This document shows positions 1-8,569 of a DNA stretch of 64,000 nucleotides, one piece after another. Under the pieces are notes generated by a model. The model saw only the letters and a program-made list of their open reading frames with translations, ran no database searches and was not told where the DNA came from. This stretch comes from JAKVCB01 sp963578605 (GTDB lineage Bacteria > Planctomycetota > Planctomycetia > Pirellulales > Lacipirellulaceae): the NCBI GenBank assembly GCA_963578605.1, contig CAUZEA010000021.1, forward strand, positions 3,793 to 67,792, read 5' to 3'. Both the position numbers and the translations under genes were made by a program. How positions within the stretch are numbered: the first letter of the stretch is position 1; each line of letters begins with the position of its first letter.

Positions 1-1
1 G

Positions 2-445
2 CGCTGGACGGGTGCCATGGCTCACAACGTTTATGCAGTGGATGACCCGATTGAGAATCTCTACGAGGCGGTTTACCGGGTTTACGTTGGGCACGACATT
101 ACGGGAGAGCCACTTTCAGGATATACCAGTACCGAAGCAACTTTTCAATTTTTTGCCTCCCCAGAGATCCGCGGTGACTATGACAAGGATGGTGACGTCG
201 ATGCGCACGATTTCGCAGTGTGGCAGGAACAGTTTGGCCTGACAGGTGACCGCACTGCCGACGGCAATCGCGATCATCTGGTCAACGCGGCCGATTACAC
301 AGTGTGGCAAGACCATCTGAATACAAATGAGGCTACTTTGGCAAGCATGCCGCTAGGCGTACCGGAACCCGCAAGCTGCTTGTTAATCGTTGGATTGCTG
401 GCGGCTGTGATTGTGGTTTTACCATATCGCAGAAGCAAAATTTAG
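2..445 (+). CDS. C-terminal part of a secreted dockerin-type PEP-CTERM protein (5' end outside window)
   Basis: The reading frame is open from the window edge, so the first in-frame ATG (position 17) is probably internal. Two dockerin-type calcium-loop repeats are visible, GDYDKDGDVDAHDF and ADGNRDHLVNAADY, each followed by a V-W-Q segment. After them comes a PEP-CTERM sorting tail: VPEPAS, a hydrophobic helix and a basic end (YRRSK). In planctomycetes such tails mark proteins exported through the inner membrane and processed by an exosortase. Dockerin-like loops there are usually calcium-binding surface modules, not true cellulosome parts. The catalytic or binding domain is upstream of the window, so the overall function cannot be given. 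Confidence 0.8.
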   Translation, partial: RWTGAMAHNVYAVDDPIENLYEAVYRVYVGHDITGEPLSGYTSTEATFQFFASPEIRGDYDKDGDVDAHDFAVWQEQFGLTGDRTADGNRDHLVNAADYTVWQDHLNTNEATLASMPLGVPEPASCLLIVGLLAAVIVVLPYRRSKI

Positions 446-491
446 AATCGCTCCGCCGGCGACCGCAACCTATTGTGATTCAGCAGACATA

Positions 492-525
492 ATTACCGAG
501 CGGCAACCAACGTGCCTGGAGAACA
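492..525. repeat. 34-bp dispersed repeat, copy 1
   Basis: A 34-base sequence starting attaccgagcggcaac is present here and again, identically by eye, at 19547-19580. Similarity stops abruptly on both sides. It lies just upstream of the beta-helix gene. It has no obvious internal dyad and is not recognised. Confidence 0.75.
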
Positions 526-607
526 GTTCACATATCGCGGTCGAACTGGTACGATGTGCCCTATGTTACCACGACACACTCTGATTACGAAAAACGGGGA
601 TAGGAAA

Positions 608-715
608 CACAAACCGATGGGTGAACACAAACCAATGGGTGAACACAAACCAATGGGTGAACACAAACCAATGGGTGAACACAAACCGATGGGTGAACAC
701 AAACCGATGGGTGGC
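608..715 (+). repeat. Six tandem 18-bp units encoding HKPMGE at the 5' end of the beta-helix gene
   Basis: Six head-to-tail units of 18 bases, each encoding H-K-P-M-G-E in the frame of the following gene. Units 1, 5 and 6 carry ccgatg and units 2-4 carry ccaatg, so there are two unit variants. Each unit contains an in-frame ATG preceded by gggtga, so every unit could provide a start codon. Because 18 is a multiple of 3, gain or loss of units would change the leader length without a frameshift. Confidence 0.9.
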
Positions 716-1681
716 TGTGCGCTCGCATCATCATTAGCGGCAATTGGCATATTACTGGCCAACTCTGGTGCAGCACAAGGTGAAGAGATATCTCCATCAC
801 CGCCATCGCTGGAGTGGAAGCATGTACCACAGGATGGAATCATTAAAGTGCCTGGACGATACCGTCTGCACCAAAACATGCAGGTTGATCGAAACACTGG
901 TATCAAAGTCCAGGCAGACAATGTGACGATTGATCTTTGTGGGCACGCCTTGCGATTTGCGGGGACTCCCAGGAAAGGTACGTTCGGGATTGTGGTGTCG
1001 GGTCAGACTGGTGTAACGGTTAGCAATGGTGTTGTGGGCGGTTTTTGGTTCAACATACACTGCACGCAAAATGAAAAGTTGCGCATCGGCGACATGCAAT
1101 TCGACGATATTCCCTACCTCGCCATAAACGTTGCTCAATCCAAAGACGTGGCGATTTGCGACAACCAGTTTACGAACTTCAGATACGACGTTCCCAAGGA
1201 CGCGAAGAGTACCTACGTCATCGGCATCAACATCGGCGCAGAGGGTGCGGTGATTTGCAACAATCGCTTTGCCGCGGAACCGGAGAAGGGAACGGCGAAG
1301 GATGTCGAAGTCGAAACCGTTTTTGTGCTATTCAGTGCTAACGTGAGTAAGAAGTGCTTGGTCGGGCGAAACGAAATGACGGCAAGCGAAGTGTTGCCTC
1401 GGAGTTATGGAGTGTGGGTTGCGACAAACGCGCAAGCGACGATCGTCAACAACAGCATTCGCAACATGAAATTCGGTGTTTGCCTGGCAACCGACGCATC
1501 GGCGCTGGTCTGTTTCAACCGTTTCGAAGTCGTGCCTGGAGGGGACATTGCCATCGAGTCCTATGGGATTAAAGCTTTGCGGGCAAAAGATATTGGCGAA
1601 ATCAGAAACTCCTTCGATGGGGTGAGTATCCCAGTAACTTTGCCCGAGTCTGAAAAACCCCGCGGCGTTGGGGGGGGCTAG
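617..1681 (+). CDS. Exported right-handed parallel beta-helix protein
   Basis: A signal peptide-like segment (ALASSLAAIGILLANSGAAQG) follows the repeated HKPMGE leader. The mature part has the stacked short strands of a parallel beta-helix (pectate-lyase-like fold): repeated elements such as NVTIDLCGH, VTVSNGVVGGF, VAICDNQF, AVICNNRF and IVNNSIRNM at about 20-25 residue spacing. Many planctomycete proteins of this type bind or cleave extracellular polysaccharide. No catalytic Asp cluster could be assigned, so enzymatic function is not claimed. The start is uncertain. The frame is open back to a GTG at 512 with ATGs at 554 and 563, but the first repeat ATG (617) has an AGGA about 10 bases upstream, and any of the six repeat ATGs could be used. 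Confidence 0.7.
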   Translation: MGEHKPMGEHKPMGEHKPMGEHKPMGEHKPMGGCALASSLAAIGILLANSGAAQGEEISPSPPSLEWKHVPQDGIIKVPGRYRLHQNMQVDRNTGIKVQADNVTIDLCGHALRFAGTPRKGTFGIVVSGQTGVTVSNGVVGGFWFNIHCTQNEKLRIGDMQFDDIPYLAINVAQSKDVAICDNQFTNFRYDVPKDAKSTYVIGINIGAEGAVICNNRFAAEPEKGTAKDVEVETVFVLFSANVSKKCLVGRNEMTASEVLPRSYGVWVATNAQATIVNNSIRNMKFGVCLATDASALVCFNRFEVVPGGDIAIESYGIKALRAKDIGEIRNSFDGVSIPVTLPESEKPRGVGGG

Positions 1682-1899
1682 CCGAATTTCCCAGGTCGAT
1701 GTGCCCGACTACCTGCGGGACACTCATTGGCGCTAACTTCCCGTGGGCACTGCTGGCCTCGGTACGTTAGGCTAGTCGGCCATACGCGGAAAACGTCACC
1801 ATGCCGCGGTATGATAACCCTTCGCGAGGCCGCGAGCAGCGGCACACGTCACAGTCGTCGAAATGCTGCTACCGTGATCGTAAGGCCTGGGCGTCTGGA

Positions 1900-4419
1900 C
1901 TATTTCTTGCTTTGCTTGGTAAGGCTTTCGATCGTCAGAACGCTTGCAGTTGCGTAACCGTGTTCAATGAACGAGCGTTCGACGAAGCTGGTCCCCTGTG
2001 TACCGTTGATTAGCAGGTCTTCATCACCGTCTCGGTTGAGGTCCGCGACCATCGCGATTGGCCCCTTGATCGTACACTTCAACTGGCTGCCATCTCCAAA
2101 ACGAGCGGTACCTGGCGATCCCTCATTGAGAAATACGTAAATTTTATGGGAACTCATCGAGGCGACGATATCCAGACGACCGTCTCGGTTCCAGTCACCT
2201 TTTTCCACGTGAAGCCGTGACTTAAGGTCCGCGACGGTAACCGCCTTGGCAAAACGGGGAGATTCTCGTTGACCAACGTTCTCGTAGTACCGAATCATTC
2301 CGTAAGTATCGCCAACGACCAAGTCATCCAAGCCATCATCGTTGTAATCGCCAGCAATCAATGTAGTACGAGCGCCTTGAAGAGTCTGAAAGTTATTTTC
2401 GGTGTCGCCATCGATTGGCCCAACTTTGATTGCAGCTCCATCCACTGTCTGGAGTTTCTGCCCCTCAGTATCGAAAAGTCTTTCCTGTGCAGTGCTCTGA
2501 TTGCGGTGGAACCACACGTGTCCAAACCAGTCGCCGAAAAGTACGTCCATTTGACCGTCGTGATCGAGGTCGTGCAAGTAAGGGTAAAAATGGCCATCGC
2601 CGAGTTCCGCTGGATGATCGATGCGCATACCTGGTGGCAACAGAGAAGCTGTCCTGTTCCAGAAATAAGGTTTTCCAATCCCTGCGTTGAGCCGAATTGT
2701 GTATCCGTTGACCAGGTCTGGCCAACCGTCATGATTCCAATCGAGAACCTGATGGCCAATTTTTGTTTTCGCATTTCCCCAGGCGGCCGGGATTGGTTGC
2801 TGATTGATGTCAAAGATCGGCTCAGTTGGCGTTCCCACGTTGGGATAGATGACGATCCTACTTCCAGTCGAAACAATCAGATCAATCAAGCCATCGTTGT
2901 TAAGATCGGCAGCGCGTGGATGGGGGAGGCGCAGCTTCGGGATATTTCCTCGCACAGGTAATAGTTTTTCCTCAAGCACGGGATCGGCTGCTGTCCCGGT
3001 GTTCGTGAAGTACCTTAAAAACGACGGTCGTTCCACCTGATCGGCATCCCACGTATACGAACCGACAACCAAATCGAGCAAGCCGTCACCGTTGAAGTCG
3101 GCAACGCAGGGTGCGGCACACCAGTCCCGCACATTCACGGGTTTGCCGTCAGCAGCGAGCGGGCCAACGAACTCCAACACCGGCAAGCCTTCCTGACGCC
3201 CGTTGTTTCGGTAGAAATAGACCCGACCCGTGATATAACCGCCGCACAACAAATCCAAGTCACCATCGTTATCCCAGTCTGCCGGTGACATGACCGGGAA
3301 ATAGTCCTCCTTAAAAACCCCCGCGCTCTTTTGGGCAACCGGGGTTACTGGAAGCGCGAAGAATTGGTCCGAGTTGTCTCGTAAGAATCCTTGAAATGCG
3401 AACACCCTTTTGTCGTTGGTTCCCGTATTTCGGAAGAACGCAATGCGGTTTCGATAGGTGCCAACCAGCAGGTCTTTTGCCCCGTCTTGATCCCAGTCGA
3501 TCACGAGCGGCGCGGCGTGCATGCCAATATCAAGTGGTTGCCCATCGGATTCAAAGATCATTCTGCTGGGACCAAAGGCAGGCACTTCGCGCGTACCTTG
3601 ATTAAGCATGAAGAAAAGCTGACCGTATTGCTCGCCGTACACGATGTCGATCAAACCATCCTGGTTCCAGTCATCTAACGCAATCTGGGTGGTATCGGTG
3701 CCAGTGGTGTTCTTACTCCACCGGACGTGCCTTGGCATGGCATCGCCAAGCCAGCCTGTCGGCACCTTGTCCGGAGGAAGAGCGTCCGTATCCATCCGGT
3801 CGAAGTAGGCTGCGTAATAGGACGGCTTGTCGCCAAGTTGAGTATGAGACCAGGACAAGTTTCCAGATTTCCACTCGCCGACGGCGTTATACATGTATCC
3901 GGCGCGAATGTTGATCCTGCGCCGCCGCTCGCCATCCGTATAGCTTGAAGGGCTGAGGACTTCTGGAAACTCGTAGGGAATTGCATCATCGTACCAGCGA
4001 AAGGCACGATCGTAGGGGCCTCGCTGGTATGCGTAGTCCGAATACCAAATCGGTCGGCCACTTGCCTCATCGATTTGCATAACTTGCAATGTTCGCAAAT
4101 CGGCCTTGCCACTTGCACCGATGCTTTTCAGCAGAGATTTCCAGTCGATGACCACTTGCGCCGGCAACTCGTCTTCCGACCGATTACCTATTTCAACGGG
4201 TTGGACTTCCAGCAGAACTCGGTAGGAACCATAGCCAGCCCATGCGACACGATCTGCGGAAATGGCTGATTGTTCACGCACTGAAGGTTGAGACACCTCA
4301 GTTTGCTTTTGACCTGTTGGCACGTCGGCTTGAAGAGGTGCCAACTCCAGCCACAAGGTTCCGAACATGAGCAGCAGGGTTGCCTTTATGTTTCGTGCGA
4401 TTTCGCTGTTTGCCATCAT
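1900..4419 (-). CDS. Secreted FG-GAP/VCBS repeat protein
   Basis: An N-terminal hydrophobic leader (about residues 10-32, ending in LQADVP) is followed by roughly 180 residues of unassigned sequence and then about ten FG-GAP/VCBS-type repeats. Each repeat has a calcium loop such as DWNQDGLIDIVYG, DWDQDGAKDLLVG, DFNGDGLLDLVVG, DLNNDGLIDLIVS or DYNDDGLDDLVVG, followed by an F/Y-x-x-N-x-G strand. This arrangement should fold as an integrin-like beta-propeller (PF13517 type) outside the cytoplasm. It is followed downstream by an SGNH esterase on the same strand. A carbohydrate or protein binding role is plausible but not shown. ATG-ATG at the start allows either codon. Confidence 0.85.
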   Translation of the reverse strand: MMANSEIARNIKATLLLMFGTLWLELAPLQADVPTGQKQTEVSQPSVREQSAISADRVAWAGYGSYRVLLEVQPVEIGNRSEDELPAQVVIDWKSLLKSIGASGKADLRTLQVMQIDEASGRPIWYSDYAYQRGPYDRAFRWYDDAIPYEFPEVLSPSSYTDGERRRRINIRAGYMYNAVGEWKSGNLSWSHTQLGDKPSYYAAYFDRMDTDALPPDKVPTGWLGDAMPRHVRWSKNTTGTDTTQIALDDWNQDGLIDIVYGEQYGQLFFMLNQGTREVPAFGPSRMIFESDGQPLDIGMHAAPLVIDWDQDGAKDLLVGTYRNRIAFFRNTGTNDKRVFAFQGFLRDNSDQFFALPVTPVAQKSAGVFKEDYFPVMSPADWDNDGDLDLLCGGYITGRVYFYRNNGRQEGLPVLEFVGPLAADGKPVNVRDWCAAPCVADFNGDGLLDLVVGSYTWDADQVERPSFLRYFTNTGTAADPVLEEKLLPVRGNIPKLRLPHPRAADLNNDGLIDLIVSTGSRIVIYPNVGTPTEPIFDINQQPIPAAWGNAKTKIGHQVLDWNHDGWPDLVNGYTIRLNAGIGKPYFWNRTASLLPPGMRIDHPAELGDGHFYPYLHDLDHDGQMDVLFGDWFGHVWFHRNQSTAQERLFDTEGQKLQTVDGAAIKVGPIDGDTENNFQTLQGARTTLIAGDYNDDGLDDLVVGDTYGMIRYYENVGQRESPRFAKAVTVADLKSRLHVEKGDWNRDGRLDIVASMSSHKIYVFLNEGSPGTARFGDGSQLKCTIKGPIAMVADLNRDGDEDLLINGTQGTSFVERSFIEHGYATASVLTIESLTKQSKK

Positions 4420-4470
4420 CGACCATCATCTAAGGGTGGGTGTTCGTGCGGCGATTGCGCCTTCCGAAAA

Positions 4471-5694
4471 CTATTTGTTTGCAGAAGCCAGCATATTGAC
4501 AATCCAGCAGTAAATGGTGTCCCCAATCTGCTGATATCCTGGTTCGGATGGGTGTGTGCCGTTGTTTACGCGGGACATTGTTTGCTCAAACCGTGCATTG
4601 ATCTGTGGTGACCATGTCGGAAAATGATGTGCCGTATCAAGATTAAGATAAGTGGGAACGAGATAGATGTGTTCATCGACCCGATTCGAAAAATCACGAA
4701 CCATTCGTTCCATTAATCGATGTTGGTTGCGACGAAATTGCCACCGGGTCTGTTTACCTGCTCCGGTGTAATTCCTGAATCCATCCTGCGAGATCGAAGG
4801 CGGTGTAACCATCTGCACGCCCACCCGAGTGTCCCTACGGAATTTGTGGATTGACTCAATGACGGCGTTGTAGTGAACAAACATCTCGTCGATCGTCTGG
4901 TCGATCGTGTCGTCGTTGGCACCAAACACGTCATTGGTGCCGACTTGGATGGTGACGAGATCTGGTCCCTTGCCACCATTGAGTTCCGTAGAGTATCGGC
5001 CAAAATCCAAAACCCGGGAACCATCTTCAGATTCGTAGACAAAAGGGCTGCCGGTTGCGCCGCGTTGTTGATAGCCGGAACGAGCCAATGGACCGGCGAG
5101 AACGGCAAAAGCTTCAGCTGTCCATCCGCTGTATCCCTCGTGACGTAAATCGTCGGTTGGGGGCATGTTCCCCACCCCCCGCGACCCAACGAGGACAAGA
5201 CCCGGCTTAAGGCCGTTCCTGCTCAAATTGAGTACGTGTCTTGGATAGATCGAATATTGAGTAAAGCTAGCGCCAACCATGAGAAGTGTTGCGGGATCTG
5301 CCGCCGGTAGTTGAGTATCAGCCACGCGGATTGTCGAATGGCCATGCGCGACCAGCGTGTTGAATTCATCACGGACGTCGATGGTGATGGGGTATTCCCC
5401 AATATCTTCTGCGGATGGTGTAAAAGCCCAACGTTCTTGAAACTGCAGGCCAACCGGAGAGGTGACGTCGAAAGCATAATTCTTGGAATTCAATGTCAAG
5501 ATGACATTGTCGAAGTACACGTTGCACTCCAACTCGGGGATGGCATAGATGACCGGTGGTAACACCAGGCGAACGGGCCCGGCAACTGCATCGACATCAT
5601 CAATTGGCTTGCCATGGCATGCATTCGGGGAGCCACCAAACGCGATTGCCACAAGCACCGTGAGGCCAGTCACTGTTAGTCGAACTCTAGACAT
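4471..5694 (-). CDS. Exported SGNH/GDSL-family hydrolase (probable O-acetylesterase-like)
   Basis: Signal peptide at residues 1-28. An N-terminal beta-rich domain (about 40-130) precedes an SGNH hydrolase domain. The nucleophile block reads MVGASFTQYS with Ser near residue 143. The block III motif is GTND (252-255), and the C-terminal block reads NGTHPSEPGYQ with His near 381. The usual catalytic Asp three residues before the His (DxxH) is Asn here, so the enzyme may act as a Ser-His dyad or be altered. SGNH enzymes remove acetyl or acyl groups from carbohydrates or lipids. Its neighbours, a NanA/DapA-family protein and two sialidase-like genes on the same strand, would fit sialate or polysaccharide O-deacetylation, but that is inference. 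Confidence 0.8.
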   Translation of the reverse strand: MSRVRLTVTGLTVLVAIAFGGSPNACHGKPIDDVDAVAGPVRLVLPPVIYAIPELECNVYFDNVILTLNSKNYAFDVTSPVGLQFQERWAFTPSAEDIGEYPITIDVRDEFNTLVAHGHSTIRVADTQLPAADPATLLMVGASFTQYSIYPRHVLNLSRNGLKPGLVLVGSRGVGNMPPTDDLRHEGYSGWTAEAFAVLAGPLARSGYQQRGATGSPFVYESEDGSRVLDFGRYSTELNGGKGPDLVTIQVGTNDVFGANDDTIDQTIDEMFVHYNAVIESIHKFRRDTRVGVQMVTPPSISQDGFRNYTGAGKQTRWQFRRNQHRLMERMVRDFSNRVDEHIYLVPTYLNLDTAHHFPTWSPQINARFEQTMSRVNNGTHPSEPGYQQIGDTIYCWIVNMLASANK

Positions 5695-5751
5695 ACCTGC
5701 TTTCCCATCAGGACCAATTCTGACGTACCCAAACGTTATACGGGATTGAGG

Positions 5752-6768
5752 TCATGACTGATAGTCGGCCGGGTTGATTCCCTGGCCATCAAAAAACTCT
5801 TTAATTTCCGGGAGTTTGCTTTCGGGCAATGTCTCAAACGGTTCTCGCATGTATCGTTTTGCAACGCCAAAATATTCGAGTGTTGCATGCCAAAACGGGT
5901 GTGTGAAACGTCTGATGAACGGATAGTCGTACTTTTTGGTAATCGTGACTGCCCGCTGAAGATCATCTTTGCGAATCGCATCCCAAAAAAGCATGGGCTT
6001 GTCAGGAGCAAAACCACTGTAGGTCGAGAAGAATGCCCGTGATCCGTAAGGATAGCCGACGAGATAGCGATTCTCGGCGCCACCAGAAAAGATCGCGAAA
6101 CGATCGCCAAATTCAACGGCACAATCAATATAGTAAGTCAGGCGGCCGTCTTCTTTCATCGCGACGATCGAATCGATCTCTGCCAGGCGGTGCAACAGCG
6201 GTAGTGAGTAGTGTCCGTGAAGCACGAGCGGCAGAGGGGTATTCTTGCTGATCTCCAGAAAGTGTTGATAAAGCAGTTTTTCATCTTCGATCCCTTCGGG
6301 ACGCAAGATTTGGACGGAGTCGGCACCCAGGGGTTGGCAGAAATTTGCGTAGTCGATCACCTGCTCGGCGGGCCAGGCACCGGTGGCCGCAATGGTCAGA
6401 CCCCGGCCATCAACTGCCTCGACCATTGACTTGGTCACTGCCTTGATTTCCTCATATTCAAGGCACTTGTACTTGCTGTTGCCGCCGGTGAGCTCGAAAA
6501 TGGGAATATCGTATCGCAGAGCCCGGCCGATCATCAGGCGAATCGCTTCGTGGTTGACCGTCAAGTCTTCGTTGAAAGTCGTCGGGAGCGAAAGGATGGG
6601 GCCTGCCAATTGTTTCTGGAATTCTCGAGGACCCAGTGGCCGCTTGATTTCCCGACCCAAAGCCTGCGCAACTGAATATCCTGGCAATGCTGCCGTCGCC
6701 GCCATTCCTGTCAGCTTCAGGAATGATCTTCGCGAGTACCCAAAACGATGATTGATTGGATTGTGCAT
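5752..6768 (-). CDS. Tat-exported dihydrodipicolinate synthase / N-acetylneuraminate lyase family protein
   Basis: A twin-arginine leader (YSRRSFLKLTG, residues 11-21) precedes a complete DapA/NanA-type (beta/alpha)8 barrel. The Schiff-base lysine is in SIVAMKEDG (about Lys205), and the conserved Tyr of the family is probably Tyr187 in LVLHGHYSLP. The usual GTTGE loop is LTGGNSKYK, lacking the Glu, so substrate handling differs from DapA. Family members catalyse class I aldol cleavage or condensation of 2-oxo acids, normally in the cytoplasm, so a Tat-exported member is unusual. The start is set at Met 6768, which has a GGAGG about six bases upstream; a GTG at 6780 is also in frame. It lies between an SGNH esterase and two sialidase-like genes. 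Confidence 0.8.
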   Translation of the reverse strand: MHNPINHRFGYSRRSFLKLTGMAATAALPGYSVAQALGREIKRPLGPREFQKQLAGPILSLPTTFNEDLTVNHEAIRLMIGRALRYDIPIFELTGGNSKYKCLEYEEIKAVTKSMVEAVDGRGLTIAATGAWPAEQVIDYANFCQPLGADSVQILRPEGIEDEKLLYQHFLEISKNTPLPLVLHGHYSLPLLHRLAEIDSIVAMKEDGRLTYYIDCAVEFGDRFAIFSGGAENRYLVGYPYGSRAFFSTYSGFAPDKPMLFWDAIRKDDLQRAVTITKKYDYPFIRRFTHPFWHATLEYFGVAKRYMREPFETLPESKLPEIKEFFDGQGINPADYQS

Positions 6769-6780
6769 AGGAACCTCCAC

Positions 6781-7371
6781 TCACGTTAACTATTGATGAA
6801 TTGGCAGTGTGCCAGTTTGCGCAGTTTATCAAATTGCAATTCTTGAATCAGGCAGCCGGAATTCGCGATGCACAGCGATATGTAACTCCCACCAGATACG
6901 TCGCGACTACAGCTTTAACAATCTTCAAGAGGTTGGTCCACGTTGAGGCCATCCGCGCCGTAATCGGGCACAAAGAAGCAGTCTTCGGTTCCGGGAACTC
7001 GGGGCGTGGCAGCTGCCTTTGCACATGGCGTGACTGCCAAACGGGGGCCATCGCTCGTACCTGGAATCGAAGCGGTCAGCATCCTTTTCTGGTATTTCAA
7101 CACGGGTTCACTCTGTTCGTCAAGCATCCGGTGAATACTTCCCAAAAACGTAGCCTGATTTACCGCCGGTGGCGTCAATGGCATAGAACCATTCAGGACC
7201 AGGTCGTATCAGCAGCCTAAGCCAGAGACTCAACCAAAATTTTTCACGATCATCGTCCACATTGGTTTTCAACAGCCGAAGCCCGACCAGGTCATACATC
7301 TTGTTTCAGCGACTATCGTTTGACCGTAACTGGGCGGTCCATCCAGGGAAGCACAAGGCAACCGATCACGG
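6781..7371. other. Intergenic stretch with a possible decayed coding fragment
   Basis: About 590 bases without a confident gene. On the minus strand, two overlapping frames (about 7130-7300, then 6915-7184) read as one plausible protein-like stretch if a frameshift is allowed. The second frame contains segments such as PGTSDGPRLAVTPCAK and PGTEDCFFVPDYGADG, ending in a stop at 6915. I do not recognise the family. It could be a pseudogene remnant or chance. Confidence 0.3.
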
Positions 7372-8547
7372 TCATTTGTCGTTGTACAGACGCACAAGAG
7401 CCGACTCAATCACTCCCGACTGAAGCTTGGAACTCACTTCGATCCGAGCCCAAACGATCCGCAATGCACCGTTTTCCAACTCGCAAACCGAGGGATAACA
7501 AACCTGGCGGCTATAAACCTCCTCGTCCTCTGATGGCGGTTCAATCTCCGCGATGACCAAGGGTTTCGTCCACGATTTACCCGCGTCGTGGGACGCCCGC
7601 AAAGCGAGTTGAGATCGTAGCGGAGCCGACGAATTGTAAGTGAGCAAGAGCGACCCTTCGGAGGCACAGAACAAGTTCGACGACGAAGCTGCGCCTACTA
7701 ATTCCGTACGTTCAGGTTCAGTCCAGGTGCGTCCGTGATCGGCAGACCAGGCAAGCCAAACCCGGCCATCGTTGACTCGCAGAGACATTACCAAGCGCCC
7801 ATCTGGCAATTCGGCGACGCTTGGCTCGGCCACGCCGATCTTACCGGGCGGCTTGACGTCCGGGCCCCGGGTCCAGGTTGCTCCGTCGTCGTTTGAAATG
7901 AACACACTTGCAACGTAAGGCAATGGGGCCAGCCGGTGTGTAGGAAGCAGCAGTTCACCTGTCGACATCCGGATTCCGTTCGAGCGGCAGTTCCAACCTG
8001 GTTCTGAGCCAATAGAGACTGAATCACTCCAGCGACCGCTGTCGTCGAATCGCTGTTGCATGTGAATCGTGAATGAACGCCCGCCCACCTGCTTTTGCTC
8101 TACGTCGCGGAAACCAACAAATGGCCAACGGGTCCATCGTCCCGTGGAAAAAAACAAGAGTGTTCGATCACGGGCATCGATGAAGGCCGGATCAAAATCG
8201 CTCAACCGCGGGGCGTCGTTGAGCACGGTAGCCTCGCGCCATGTTTGGCCACCGTCCGCGCTGATCGCACCCAGGATGACTTGATGTATCGACGCTTCAT
8301 ACGGCCCACTGAACCACGCGGATTGTAGTTGGTTGCCATCGAGCCGCGTCACACTTGGAGCATGATTGAACCCGTATAGATTGGCTCGGTCGTAAGGATC
8401 GTAGTTGCCGTAGTCAAAGACGGTTGACCGCGATTCAATCTTGCCTGGAGACGTAGCACCGTGCACTTTTGTGCTCTCCAACGGTTGTTCGGCGAAGGCG
8501 GTATCCGCAAGCCAGATCATGGTAACAACGATGAACAACTTCACCAT
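7372..8547 (-). CDS. Exported BNR/Asp-box sialidase-like protein 1
   Basis: A signal peptide (VVTMIWLADTAFA) is followed by a six-bladed BNR/sialidase-type propeller (PF13088-like). Asp-boxes of the S-x-D-x-G-x-T-W form are visible: SADGGQTW, SNDDGATW, SADHGRTW and SHDAGKSW. An early conserved stretch YDRANLYGFNHAPS is shared with the adjacent paralogue. No clear FRIP motif was found, so true exo-sialidase activity is not certain, and planctomycete members may act on other glycans. It follows the second paralogue with a gap of about 20 bases, consistent with one transcript. Confidence 0.8.
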   Translation of the reverse strand: MVKLFIVVTMIWLADTAFAEQPLESTKVHGATSPGKIESRSTVFDYGNYDPYDRANLYGFNHAPSVTRLDGNQLQSAWFSGPYEASIHQVILGAISADGGQTWREATVLNDAPRLSDFDPAFIDARDRTLLFFSTGRWTRWPFVGFRDVEQKQVGGRSFTIHMQQRFDDSGRWSDSVSIGSEPGWNCRSNGIRMSTGELLLPTHRLAPLPYVASVFISNDDGATWTRGPDVKPPGKIGVAEPSVAELPDGRLVMSLRVNDGRVWLAWSADHGRTWTEPERTELVGAASSSNLFCASEGSLLLTYNSSAPLRSQLALRASHDAGKSWTKPLVIAEIEPPSEDEEVYSRQVCYPSVCELENGALRIVWARIEVSSKLQSGVIESALVRLYNDK

Positions 8548-8569
8548 GATCGCCTCGCGATATTGACCG

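Noticed and set aside
608..715. CRISPR-like array
   Set aside because: The 18-bp units are directly adjacent with no spacers, keep the reading frame and lead into a signal peptide; no cas genes are present.
1900..2961. Open frames on the plus strand across the FG-GAP gene (for example 2269-2961)
   Set aside because: They are antisense to a gene with ten clear calcium-loop repeats and show no own features.
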